DNA of 64,000 nt from Pseudomonas sp. BSw22131 (GTDB taxonomy: Bacteria > Pseudomonadota > Gammaproteobacteria > Pseudomonadales > Pseudomonadaceae), in contig NZ_CP113949.1 in NCBI RefSeq assembly GCF_026810445.1, forward strand, positions 2,418,001 through 2,482,000, in the 5' to 3' direction. Every line of letters begins with the position of its first letter. The stretch's first letter is position 1. The notes beneath the pieces were generated by a model. That model did not search any database. It was not told the origin of the DNA and was given only the letters and a program-made list of their open reading frames with translations. The position numbers and the translations under genes are program-made. Below are positions 9,001 through 15,944 of the stretch, piece after piece.

Positions 9001-11918
9001 CCACCGCTGACTTCACCACCGCTTATGCGCCAATTGGTGATCTGGTGGGGGATCGTCAGGGCTACGTGATGGACGCCGATCTGAACCCGCTGCCCCAAGG
9101 GATCGCCGGCGAGTTGTACCTGGGCGGTGCCGTGGCCCGGGGTTATCTGGACCGTCCGGCCGCGACCGCCGAGAAGTTCGTGCCGCATCCGTTCAAGGCG
9201 GGCGAGCGCTTGTACCGCAGCGGTGACCGCGTGCGCCTCAACGCACACGGACAGCTGGAATACCTGGGCCGTATCGATCACCAGATCAAGCTGCGGGGCT
9301 TCCGCATCGAGGCCGGAGAAATCGAAGCCGCGCTGAAAGGCTGTGATGGCGTGCGCGAGGCGTTGGTTATGGTGCGTGACGGCGTAGGCGGCAAACGCCT
9401 GCTCGGCTACGTGGGCGGCAATGATCTGAGTGAGGACAGTCTCAAACAACAGCTCAAAGGCCAGTTGCCGGAGTACATGGTGCCGGCGCACATCGTGATC
9501 ATGGCGCGGTTGCCGCAGTTGCCCAACGGCAAACTGGACCGCAATGCCTTGCCTGAACCGCAACTGAGCAACAACGACTATCAGGCGCCGCAAGGCGAGC
9601 GCGAGCTGCAACTGGCGGCGGTGTGGCAAACGCTGCTGGGTATTGAACAGGTCAGTCGCCAGGACAGTTTCTTTGAGCTGGGCGGCGATTCGATTCAGTC
9701 GTTGGCGGTCATTACCCGCTTGCGACATGTAGGTCTGAAGCTGGTGCCCAGGGACGTGTTCAGCCATCCGCGCCTGCAAGACCTGGCGCTGCGGCTGACC
9801 ACCGTCGAACCGGTTCTGCCGTCCGCCTTGCAGGATGAAACGCCCAGCGGCGAGTTGCCGCTGACCCCGATTCAGGCGTATTTCTTCGAGCAGTCGATGG
9901 TCAATCGTGGGCACTTCAACCAGTCATTGCTGCTGGAAGTCAAACGTCCGGTGGAGGCGCCGTTGCTGGCGCGTGCAGTGAATGCGGTGTTGCGTCATCA
10001 CGACGCCCTGAATCTGAGCTTCACCCAGCGCGACGACCTGAGCTGGCAGCAGGCATACCGCCAGTTGCCGACGCCGGACGACGACCTTGCGCAACTGTGG
10101 GTCTGCGAAGTGGCTGATGACGCGCAATTGCTTGAGCTGTGCGAGCAGGCGCAACGCAGTCTGGATCTGCAAAACGGCCCGCTGTTGAGGGTTGTGCTGG
10201 CGCAGATGCCCCACGGTCAGCGCCTGTTGCTGGTGGCGCATCACCTGGTGGTGGACGGCGTGTCGTGGCGAGTGTTGCTGGAAGACCTGGCGCGTGCCTA
10301 TTCGCAACTGGCGGCAGGCACCCCGGTGTCGCTTGGGCCTAAAGGCGTGAGCTATCAGCGTTGGGCGCAACAACTGGTGTCGGTTGCTCAAAGCCCGGCG
10401 CGGGAACATGAAGCGGCGCAGTGGCTTGAACAGGTGGGCAGCGCCGATCAGGCCTGGCCGGTGGAGATGCCGCAGGGCAGCGCCACACAGGCGGACCTTG
10501 AGCAGTGCGAACTGCTGTTTGATCAGGCGCAGACCCGTCGCTTGTTGCGCGAAGCCCCGGCGGCACTCGACGCCCGAGTGGATGAAATCCTCCTCGCGGC
10601 GCTGGTGCAGGCGCTTGAACGCTGGGGCGGTCTTGACCAGAGCCTGATTGCCCTGGAAGGCCACGGCCGCGAGGCGTTGTCCGAATCGCTGGATGTAGGG
10701 CGCACCATTGGGTGGTTCACCAGCCTGTTCCCGGTGCGGCTGCGTTCGGTGGGCAGCATCCGGCAGACCTTGCACAGCGTGCGTGACACGCTTCGCGGCC
10801 TGCCCGACAAGGGCGTCGGCTTCGGGCTGTTGCGGTATCTGGGCACCGAGGCGACGCGTCGGCAACTTGCTGATCTGCCCGAGCCCAAGGTGGTGTTCAA
10901 CTACCTCGGCCAGTTCGACCAGGACTTGGGCGATGGGCGATTCGCGCCGGCCAAGACCTCGGCCGGGGCGCTGATTGATCCCGCAACACCTTTGAACCGC
11001 GAGCTGGAAATCAACGGTCAGGTGTACGCCGGGCAACTGGGGCTGACCTTCCGCTTCAGCGGTCAGCGCTACCGTCGCCAGACCATTGAGCGTTTGCTCA
11101 CGGCCTATCGCGATGCGCTGGTGGAGCTGCTGGACAGCGTGCCGTCGGTGCAAACCCCGGTGGCGACGAGCGTGGTGTCCGCTAACGGGCTCAACCCGCT
11201 GATCCGTCTGAGCAGCGGCGCCAACGCCCATCCGCCGGTGTTCTGTGTGCACCCGGTCAGCGGCACCGTGGTGGGTTATTACGCCCTGGCGCGTCGATTG
11301 TCGGCGCAGTGGGACGTATGGGGATTGCAGAACCGTCAGGTCCTGAATGCCAGCTGGCGCGACACCTCCATCGAGCAAATGGCCCGGGATTACGTCAAGG
11401 CCATGCTTGAGCAGCAACCGAGCGGGACGTACCGCCTGATCGGCTGGTCGATGGGCGGCACGATGGTGCTGGAAATGGCGCGGCTGCTGGCGCGGCTGGG
11501 CAAACGTGTGGAATTCGTGGGCCTGATCGACGGCTACGTGCCGGGCGCCGGGCAGCCTCGTCCCGCGATGCCTGAACCCGCCATTAGCGATGGCGATGTC
11601 GAGGGCGACGAGCACTGGCAACAGTTGCTGGCGGTGGAGCGGCACATGCGCCAGTTGGCCAATCAATGCCAGACGGTTCATCCGTCCAGCGCACCGGTTC
11701 ATGCCTGGTGGGCCACGCGCTCGCCGGAAAACAACGACAACGCACCGGCCCTTCTGGAGTCGGGCATGGGTGGCCCGTTGCAGGCTTCGGTCTGGATCGA
11801 CGCCGACCACCTCTCGATCGTCCGTGATCAGCTGTTTATCCATCAACTGGCCGAGTCCCTCGGGCAGGTTTCTGAACGACCTCATTCGCAGGATTTCCAG
11901 GAGCAGGAATATGCATAG
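3..11918 (+). CDS. Non-ribosomal peptide synthetase, siderophore type, 3 modules plus E-TE (5' partial)
   Basis: The frame is open from base 3, so the gene starts upstream; the TTG at 60 is only an internal codon. Domain order: C-terminal end of an epimerization domain (3 to ~215); C1 with HHILLDG at 771; A1 (core ~2160, NGKLDR ~3160); T1 GGHS ~3325; C2 HHMISDG ~3887; A2 (core ~5313); T2 ~6470; C3 HHIISDG ~7101; A3 (core ~8520); T3 GGDS ~9680; epimerization domain with HHLVVDG ~10239 and NYLGQFD ~10900; thioesterase with GWSMGG at 11442 and late His ~11810. By alignment to GrsA positions I read A1 and A3 as DGESCAGVTK, close to the code I remember for N5-hydroxy/formyl-hydroxyornithine, and A2 as DVWHISLIDK, a serine code. 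C1 follows an E domain, so it should be DCL type. Predicted tail: D-X, hydroxyOrn, Ser, D-hydroxyOrn. Product inferred to be a hydroxamate siderophore. Confidence 0.93.
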   Translation, partial: GLFTLAEEGSGTQRGADAPLACELALDAQVRDGCFSLTCTYSGERHAAESIQSLLDAYAVALNEVIEHCRTQSAVTPSDFPTVVIDQAQLDALPVAARHIEQLYPLTPMQQGLLFHSELGQGESAGEGEGAARDLYINQVAMDIEHLPVARFKAAWASAVQRHPILRASFLRVPVSQQPVQLVRRDAVLTVRELDLRGLELRGLEPRDLDLPDLQGAVAEVLATERETPFDLREAPLMRVLLVRVSDSDWKLVWTFHHILLDGWSSAAVLGEVIQAALSDTAPTPAGHYGDYVDWLQGRDQRLSDAFWQKHLAGFDQPTMMAAALVSPLSAEGTPLSNQVLVKSMDLDGALLNQAARRQHVTANTLIQAVWVLLLQRYTGQRRVAFGATVSGRSAQVPGIERMLGLFINTLPLVQAPESQQVVGDWLNELQAHNLELREHEHTPLFEAQRHAGQAGRDLFDSLLVFENFPVDAVLREKRAGGVKLGAVELSDKTHYPLSLAVVAGVQAHVHVNYHSNVFSAEQIERLCGHFQQLLDGICRFPEARIGELQMLTALDRDALESWNNPPFSSYSTRPIHELIADHARLRPEAIALVHGEQSLTFARLDQRANQLAHALRGLGVTTEVRVAIAMERGIDLWLAFFAVLKAGGAYIPLDPDYPTERLRYMLEDGGVKLLISHDAALDRVPVGDVALLNLDHLDVASQPTTAPDTVIHPQQLAYLIYTSGSTGKPKGAAIAHGDISMHIQTIGERYRFTPQDRKFHFLSISFDGAHEGWMMPLCYGARVVLRDQELWSVEQTYDTLIREGITVASFPPSYLRQLSDWAGVQGKGPGVKTYCFAGEAFSREMLHDVIRNLQPEVIINGYGPTETVVTPTLWLAPAATADFTTAYAPIGDLVGDRQGYVMDADLNPLPQGIAGELYLGGAVARGYLDRPAATAEKFVPHPFKAGERLYRSGDRVRLGANGQLEYLGRVDHQIKLRGFRIEAGEIEAALKACDGVREALVVVRDGPQGKRLLGYVGGNDLSEDSLKQQLKGQLPEYMVPAHIVIMARLPQLPNGKLDRNSLPDPQVSSGDYQAPQTPLEQQLARLWQPLLGIEAVGRNDHFFELGGHSLLAMQLISRLRHEHGLSVPLRALFEAPRLSDFALLIGQAVQPTAQLELKARHASSAAQSFSQQRLWFLDQLQPGGHAYNLPGAIRLLGALDEAALQAAFNGLVARHEVLRTGFTAGSPLPLQRIEAVSEVLIERLELSQDANVEAAFDELAQAFVQRPFDLSHSPVWRVALVRINDNEQRLLLCLHHMISDGWSVRVLLHEFSELYSAAVEQRDAQLADLPVQYADFAVWQREWLAAGEGARQLQYWRDQLGDEHPVLELPTDRPRPAQQSYRGERVMFDFDADFSQRLRRFARARGVTPFMAILSAYQVLLQRLSGQNDLRIGVPIAGRSRLEVEGLIGFFVGTQVLRAELTAEHCFSQALNHAKAATLGAQAHQDLPFEQLVEALQPQRSLSHNPLFQVAYDHQQRDYQPLSGLPGVQAQVLPLNDGSSQFDLMLNTEEDANGAFSGSWTYASDLFDHATVERLHQRFVTLFEQLLGAAERAIGDFQLLDQQDRQQLALVNDTTRDWASDEPIVQRQFERLAALHPERQALRFGDQVLSYGELDQRANQLAHHLRASGVGRESLVGVAALRSVEMVVALYAVVKAGAAYVPLDPEYPADRLRYMLEDAGVKWLLTHNAALENLPQVEGVQVLNLEQLDLSQHPKTAPNVEIHPEQLAYMIYTSGSTGKPKGAGNTHAALFNRLAWMQDAYSLDATDAVLQKTPFSFDVSVWEFFWPLMAGARLVLAQPGDHRDPLLLSKLISDHAITTLHFVPSMLAAFMAQEDLSGCDLLKRIICSGEALPADLQRETLQRLPNAGLYNLYGPTEAAIDVTHWTCRNEPGATVPIGQPIANLQIHILDSRLNPQPIGVPGELYIGGAGLARGYHQRPAMTAERFVASPFGNGERLYRTGDLARWRQDGAVEYLGRLDHQIKLRGLRIEIGEIESALLDHPHVREAVVVARQLASGMQLVGYLVAEVGTELFDEAQLRNQLKQRLPDYMIPAHLVTLERFPLSANGKLDRKALPEPQLQQRAFEAPHAGVETQLAALWQDLLGVAKVGRQDNFFELGGHSLLGIQLVAQVRRDLRLELPLRAVFESPRLADLAQYLVTQAVAAAMPPLLPRVESDFAPQSFAQQRLWFLAQLEPQSAAYNLPCVLRLTGDLQVEALQRSFDALARRHETLRTCFCPGEEGVPLQRILPVASVTIEQHDVSVGLTASRASLAATGDQSLIDPQAQFAALAQAFMAEPFDLDAQQAPWRVALVRLADDQWGLLMCMHHIISDGWSVQVMLEDFAALYRAHSTGIDPQLPELTVQYADYATWQREHLSGRERERQLSWWRDALGDEQPVLELPADRSRPAERDGKGGRHGFILPQTLADALRKTARDQDATLFMLFLAAFDSLLYRLTGQRDVRIGVPVAGRAEVQTQSLIGFFVNTLVLRAEVSGDQPFSRLLAHVKENLLGAHAHQDLPFEQLVEALQPARSLSVNPLFQVSYNHQLQPDLSLLQFDGLSCEPQPWAIDGTQFDLVLGTFEHQDGRISGYLDYATDLFDASTVERLFGQLLTVLSAVCERPDTAIGDLPLLTASDLADLEAWNTPAFSPYSQRPVHELIADHARLRPEAIALVHGEQSLTFARFDQQANQLAHALRGLGVTTEVRVAIAMERGIDLWLAFFAVLKAGGAYIPLDPDYPTERLRYMLEDGGVKLLISHDAALDRVPVGDVALLNLDQLDVASQPTTAPDTVIHPQQLAYLIYTSGSTGKPKGAAIAHGDISMHIQTIGERYRFTPQDRKFHFLSISFDGAHEGWMMPLCYGARVVLRDQELWSVEQTYDTLIREGITVASFPPSYLRQLSDWAGVQGKGPGVKTYCFAGEAFSREMLHDVIRNLQPEVIINGYGPTETVVTPTLWLAPAATADFTTAYAPIGDLVGDRQGYVMDADLNPLPQGIAGELYLGGAVARGYLDRPAATAEKFVPHPFKAGERLYRSGDRVRLNAHGQLEYLGRIDHQIKLRGFRIEAGEIEAALKGCDGVREALVMVRDGVGGKRLLGYVGGNDLSEDSLKQQLKGQLPEYMVPAHIVIMARLPQLPNGKLDRNALPEPQLSNNDYQAPQGERELQLAAVWQTLLGIEQVSRQDSFFELGGDSIQSLAVITRLRHVGLKLVPRDVFSHPRLQDLALRLTTVEPVLPSALQDETPSGELPLTPIQAYFFEQSMVNRGHFNQSLLLEVKRPVEAPLLARAVNAVLRHHDALNLSFTQRDDLSWQQAYRQLPTPDDDLAQLWVCEVADDAQLLELCEQAQRSLDLQNGPLLRVVLAQMPHGQRLLLVAHHLVVDGVSWRVLLEDLARAYSQLAAGTPVSLGPKGVSYQRWAQQLVSVAQSPAREHEAAQWLEQVGSADQAWPVEMPQGSATQADLEQCELLFDQAQTRRLLREAPAALDARVDEILLAALVQALERWGGLDQSLIALEGHGREALSESLDVGRTIGWFTSLFPVRLRSVGSIRQTLHSVRDTLRGLPDKGVGFGLLRYLGTEATRRQLADLPEPKVVFNYLGQFDQDLGDGRFAPAKTSAGALIDPATPLNRELEINGQVYAGQLGLTFRFSGQRYRRQTIERLLTAYRDALVELLDSVPSVQTPVATSVVSANGLNPLIRLSSGANAHPPVFCVHPVSGTVVGYYALARRLSAQWDVWGLQNRQVLNASWRDTSIEQMARDYVKAMLEQQPSGTYRLIGWSMGGTMVLEMARLLARLGKRVEFVGLIDGYVPGAGQPRPAMPEPAISDGDVEGDEHWQQLLAVERHMRQLANQCQTVHPSSAPVHAWWATRSPENNDNAPALLESGMGGPLQASVWIDADHLSIVRDQLFIHQLAESLGQVSERPHSQDFQEQEYA
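1732..3186 (+). repeat. Adenylation-domain repeat, copy 1 (A1)
   Basis: About 1.45 kb encoding A1 is repeated 6360 bases downstream in A3. Bases 2448-2836 show no difference from the other copy, and flanking parts differ only at scattered, mostly synonymous sites. This points to recent duplication or gene conversion. Confidence 0.9.
8092..9546 (+). repeat. Adenylation-domain repeat, copy 2 (A3)
   Basis: Second copy of the A1 repeat, at a constant offset of +6360. The identical core is 8808-9196. Divergence rises after ~9197, toward the A-domain C-terminal subdomain, and the following T domain is a GGDS type unlike T1. Confidence 0.9.
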
Positions 11919-13320
11919 CCACACCAACGTGACGCCCATCTCCGACCTCAGCCCGGACGCGATGCTGGCCCACGCCGATTACCGGTTTGCGCCCACTCCA
12001 CGCCTCGAACGCCAGGCCTCGGTGGAATCCAACGCGCGCAGCTACCCGCGCCGCATCCCGCTGGAACTCAAGCGCGCTCAAGGCATTCATGTTCAGGACA
12101 GCGAAGGGCGCTGGTTCATCGATTGCCTGGCCGGGGCCGGCACTCTGGCTTTGGGGCATAACCACCCGCAAGTGGTGCAGGCGATGCGCAATACGCTCGA
12201 TGGTCAGCGCCCGCTGCACACGCTGGACCTGATGACTGAAGCCAAGGACGATTTCATCAGCGAGCTGTTTGCCCTGTTGCCTCAGGATTTTGCAAAAGAC
12301 GCGCGCATCCAGTTTTGCGGGCCGGCCGGGACCGATGCGGTGGAGGCTGCGCTGAAGCTGGTGCGCACCGCCACCGGTCGCAGCAACCTGATGGCGTTTC
12401 ACGGCGCCTATCACGGCATGACCCAGGGCGCGCTGGGCCTGATGGGCAATCTGGGGCCAAAGGCTTACTTGGGCGGGCTGGCGTCGGGCGCGCAGTTTTT
12501 GCCGTTTCCTTATGACTACCGTTGCCCGTTTGGGGTGGGGGGCGAGCAGGGTGAGCGCATCGGTCTGCATTACATCGAGACCCAGCTCACCGACCCGGAA
12601 AGCGGCGTGTTACTGCCGGCGGGCATGATCCTCGAACCGCTGCAAGGCGAGGGCGGCGTGGTGCCGACCTCGGCGAACTGGTTGCGCGAAGTGCGGCGCA
12701 TCACGCAAGCGGCCAAGGTGCCGCTGATTCTTGATGAGATCCAGTGCGGTGTCGGTCGCACCGGAAAGAATTTCGCCTTCGAACACGCCGGCATCACGCC
12801 GGATGTGCTGGTGCTTTCCAAGGCCATTGGCGGCAGTCAGCCGATGGCGGTGGTTGTGTATCACAAGTCGCTGGACGTCTGGAAACCGGGCTCCCACGCC
12901 GGCACATTCCGCGGCAATCAACTGGCAATGGTCGCCGGTTCGACCACGCTGCGCATCGTTCGCGAGCAGCGGCTGGATCTGCATGCCGCTGCCATGGGCG
13001 AGCGTCTGACCGGCCACCTGCGCGGGCTGCAAAAAGACTACCCGCAACTGGGCGACGTGCGCGGCATGGGGCTGATGCTGGGCGTCGAAATGGTCAATCC
13101 CGATGGCCGCGCGGACGCGCTGGGTCGTCCGCCGCAGGACGGCGCATTGGCGTCGGCCGTGCAGCGCCAATGCTTGCAGCGTGGGTTGATCATCGAGGTA
13201 GGCGGGCGGCACTCCAGCGTCATTCGTTTCCTGCCGCCACTGATTATCACTGCAGCACAAATTGATCAGGTGGCTGACATCTTCGCCGCCTCCGTGGCGG
13301 CAGCGGTAAACCTGCGTTGA
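11911..13320 (+). CDS. Diaminobutyrate-2-oxoglutarate aminotransferase, PvdH-like
   Basis: A 469-residue class III PLP aminotransferase, expected to make L-2,4-diaminobutyrate from aspartate semialdehyde and glutamate. Family motifs visible include CLAGAGTLALGHNHP, QFCGPAGTDAVEAALKL, YHGMTQGALGLMGN, the DEIQCGVGRTG Asp region and the SKAIGG lysine that would carry PLP. The length equals that remembered for PvdH. The ATG at 11911 lies inside the last codons of the NRPS (8-base overlap) and is preceded by a GGAG-type site, so translation is probably coupled; a much longer open frame upstream is NRPS antiframe. Dab is a common siderophore residue, but no Dab-type adenylation domain is seen here, so it would be used by upstream modules. 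Confidence 0.9.
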   Translation: MHSHTNVTPISDLSPDAMLAHADYRFAPTPRLERQASVESNARSYPRRIPLELKRAQGIHVQDSEGRWFIDCLAGAGTLALGHNHPQVVQAMRNTLDGQRPLHTLDLMTEAKDDFISELFALLPQDFAKDARIQFCGPAGTDAVEAALKLVRTATGRSNLMAFHGAYHGMTQGALGLMGNLGPKAYLGGLASGAQFLPFPYDYRCPFGVGGEQGERIGLHYIETQLTDPESGVLLPAGMILEPLQGEGGVVPTSANWLREVRRITQAAKVPLILDEIQCGVGRTGKNFAFEHAGITPDVLVLSKAIGGSQPMAVVVYHKSLDVWKPGSHAGTFRGNQLAMVAGSTTLRIVREQRLDLHAAAMGERLTGHLRGLQKDYPQLGDVRGMGLMLGVEMVNPDGRADALGRPPQDGALASAVQRQCLQRGLIIEVGGRHSSVIRFLPPLIITAAQIDQVADIFAASVAAAVNLR

Positions 13321-13350
13321 TGCGCGGATCGAACGCCAGGGAAGGCGATT

Positions 13351-13391
13351 TGATATTAAGCGTAATCACAATGGTAATAGGAATGGTTCTC
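13351..13391 (+). promoter_or_regulatory. Candidate iron-regulatory region of the receptor gene
   Basis: The 154-base gap before the receptor gene contains an AT-rich patch in GC-rich surroundings. Bases 13373-13391 match 12 of 19 positions of the Fur consensus by eye, and 13351-13368 is bounded by TGAT...ATCA. No convincing PvdS box is seen. This is a weak prediction supported mainly by the type of gene downstream. Confidence 0.35.
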
Positions 13392-13474
13392 TGTTACATT
13401 TTCTCGCTTTTTGACATACAACGGTACAAAAGGGGCTGGGGCCCCGCGATGAGTTAAAGGGAGGGGGAAGGTAG

Positions 13475-15694
13475 ATGGCTCGCAATAACAAGATGGATTT
13501 CAAGGTGAAAACCCTGGCGCTGCTGATCGCCACAGTGAGCTGGCACGGCATGGCGGCTGCGGAAGATGCACCGGCAAAGCCCGCGACGAAGGGCACGGCG
13601 TTGCAGTTGCAAAACTCGGTGGTTACCGGTGAAGCGCTGGAGGGCCAACAGACCGTGGGTTATCAGGTACAGAACAGTACCGCTGGCACCAAGACCAGCA
13701 CGCCGCTGTCTGAAACCCCGCGCTCGGTGTCGGTGGTAACCCGCCAGCGCATGCAAGATCAGCAGTCGCAGACGCTGACCGAGATTCTGGGTTACGTCCC
13801 CGGCATCTTCGCGCCACCGTTCGCGGTCGGCGATGGCCTGGCCGGTGACCTGTTTTACATCCGCGGTTATAACGCCACTGATTACGGCTATGGACTGCTC
13901 AAGGATGGCTTGCGGGTGCAGGGCAACCGCTACGACACCACCACTGAACCTTACGGCCTTGAGCGCACGGAAGTGTTCCGCGGCCCAAGCTCCATTCTGT
14001 ACGGTGAAAACGCCCCGGGCGGCCTGGTCAACCTCGTGACCAAGCGCCCGACCGAGACGGCTCAGGGGGAGGCCAAACTCTCCTACGGCAGCAACAACCG
14101 TCGGCAATTGTCGCTGGACGTCTCTGGCCCGCTGACCGATGACAATAGCGTTCTCGGTCGCGTGGTGATGGTCGGTCGCAACGCCGACACCCAGGTCGAC
14201 AGCGTGCCTGACGACCGTCTCTACATCGCGCCGTCGATGACCTTCAACTTCAACGACGACACCGCGTTGACCCTGCTCTCCAGCTACCAGCGTGATCGCA
14301 CCAAACTGCTGCTGGGCTATCCCGCCGCCGGCACGCTGCTGAACAACGTCAATGGCAAGATCGGCAAGGACCAGTTCAACGGCAACCCGAACTGGGACGA
14401 CTTCGAGCGCGAATCCTGGACGTTGGGTTACGAGTTCAGCCACCAGATCAACGACACCTGGCAGTTCCGCCAGAACTCGCGCTACATGCAGTCGCGCATT
14501 GATCGTCATGAGACTTGGCCGAACAATCTGAACAACGCCGGTTTTGGCAGCACGCTGAGCAGCACCGCGTACGACCGTGACAACAAGTCCGTGACGTATT
14601 CGGTGGACAACCAGTTCGAAGGCCACTTCAACACCGGTGCAATCGACCACACCTTGTTGCTGGGCGCCAGTTACGACCGCACCTCGTTCAACCAGGACTG
14701 GAACGCAGGCCTTGGCGGCACGATCAACGTGTTCAACCCGGTGTATTCGCCGGTCCAGCCCAACACCAGCCAATACGTGCAGAACTCCCAGCTCGATCAG
14801 CATATGTACGGCACGTACGCGCAGTTGCAGAGCAAGTACGACAACTGGATTTTCCTGTTGGGCGGGCGGCAGGACTGGGTGCAGAGCGAGTACCGCAACC
14901 GCGCCAGCGCGGCCCGTGCCGGCAGCGCCGCCGTCGCCGCAACGGACCTGGACGGCTGGGACAACCGTTTCAGCTGGCAGACCGGCGTCATGTACCAGTT
15001 TGAAAACGGCATTTCTCCGTACGTGAGCTACTCGACGGCCTTCACGCCGGTGCAGCAGTCGTCGCAGCCTAACGGCGGGTTGCTGGACCCGATTCTCAGT
15101 GAGCAGTACGAAGTCGGTCTGAAATATGAGCCGAAGGGCTGGAACACCACGTTCAGTGCTGCTGTGTTCGACCTGACCAAAACCAAGGACGTGATCTCCG
15201 GCAGCAATGGTTTCAGCCGTCAGGTGGGCAAGAGCCAGTCCCAGGGTGTGGAGCTTGAGGCCAACAGCGATGTCACCAAAAACCTGAGCCTCACGGCGTC
15301 TTATACGTACACCGATGCACGGTTGGTCAAGGACAGTCCTGGTTCGTTGTTTGAAGATCATCAGTTGACGGGTGTACCGCGCAATCAGGCGTCGACCTGG
15401 GCGACTTATCGCTTCTATGACGGTGCGTTGAACGGTTTGCGTGTGGGTGGCGGGGTTCGTTATTTCGACAATACGTTCGCGTACACGGCCCCGTCGTTGT
15501 ACGGCACGTTGAAAACCGGCGATGTGACGTTGGTGGATGCGTTGGTGGGCTACGATTTCAACAAGCATTGGTCGGTGGACGTGAACGCGAAAAACCTGTT
15601 CGACAAGGAGTATGTGTCGGGTTGCAACAACGCGGGTCGTTGCTATTGGGGTGAAGAGCGCACGGTGCTTGGGACTGTGGCGTTTCGCTGGTAA
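13475..15694 (+). CDS. TonB-dependent ferric-siderophore receptor, hydroxamate (FhuA/FoxA-like) type
   Basis: A 739-residue outer-membrane receptor. The ATG at 13475 follows a strong GGGAGGGGG site; an N-terminal signal peptide ends near AAAED. Next come a TonB-box-like NSVVTGE and a plug domain (LSETPRSVSVVTRQRM, LTEILGYVPGI, RGPSSILYGENAPGGLVN). The 22-strand barrel region contains late motifs such as LSEQYEVGLKYEP and VELEAN, and the protein ends FRW as outer-membrane barrels do. No N-terminal signalling domain precedes the plug, so it should not signal to an anti-sigma factor as FpvA or FecA do. Position directly after the NRPS genes suggests it imports the product of this cluster. Confidence 0.93.
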   Translation: MARNNKMDFKVKTLALLIATVSWHGMAAAEDAPAKPATKGTALQLQNSVVTGEALEGQQTVGYQVQNSTAGTKTSTPLSETPRSVSVVTRQRMQDQQSQTLTEILGYVPGIFAPPFAVGDGLAGDLFYIRGYNATDYGYGLLKDGLRVQGNRYDTTTEPYGLERTEVFRGPSSILYGENAPGGLVNLVTKRPTETAQGEAKLSYGSNNRRQLSLDVSGPLTDDNSVLGRVVMVGRNADTQVDSVPDDRLYIAPSMTFNFNDDTALTLLSSYQRDRTKLLLGYPAAGTLLNNVNGKIGKDQFNGNPNWDDFERESWTLGYEFSHQINDTWQFRQNSRYMQSRIDRHETWPNNLNNAGFGSTLSSTAYDRDNKSVTYSVDNQFEGHFNTGAIDHTLLLGASYDRTSFNQDWNAGLGGTINVFNPVYSPVQPNTSQYVQNSQLDQHMYGTYAQLQSKYDNWIFLLGGRQDWVQSEYRNRASAARAGSAAVAATDLDGWDNRFSWQTGVMYQFENGISPYVSYSTAFTPVQQSSQPNGGLLDPILSEQYEVGLKYEPKGWNTTFSAAVFDLTKTKDVISGSNGFSRQVGKSQSQGVELEANSDVTKNLSLTASYTYTDARLVKDSPGSLFEDHQLTGVPRNQASTWATYRFYDGALNGLRVGGGVRYFDNTFAYTAPSLYGTLKTGDVTLVDALVGYDFNKHWSVDVNAKNLFDKEYVSGCNNAGRCYWGEERTVLGTVAFRW

Positions 15695-15907
15695 TGGGGA
15701 AGGGGTGATGCCCATCTGATTGCGGTGACACACAAAGCCTGTACGCGCTTTGTGTATCACTCAAAAGCTCGGCATGGCGCAAAACCTGTAGGAGCGAATT
15801 CATTCGCGAGAGGCTGGTGTGGCTGGCGTTTTTTTTATGCGCTAGCCAATGCATCTGGGCTATCTGACGATTTGGTTATTGGGTGTATATCCGTTACCTC
15901 GGGTGAT
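15695..15907. repeat. Left part of an IS-split intergenic repeat unit
   Basis: Non-coding. It contains a REP palindrome at 15785-15812 and a stretch (15838-15907) that matches, inverted, 18244-18310, including GCGCTAGCCAATGC-like and GTGTATATCCGTTA-like segments. The homology breaks at GGGTGAT, where the IS3 element begins, and resumes at 17573. Confidence 0.75.
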
Positions 15908-15944
15908 CGGCGTTTTTCAAGGTAGTTGTCGCGTCACCGTCTAA

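Noticed and set aside
9924..11939. 671-codon open frame antisense to the E-TE region
   Set aside because: Shadow of the NRPS; composition is typical of reverse-complement frames of GC-rich genes.
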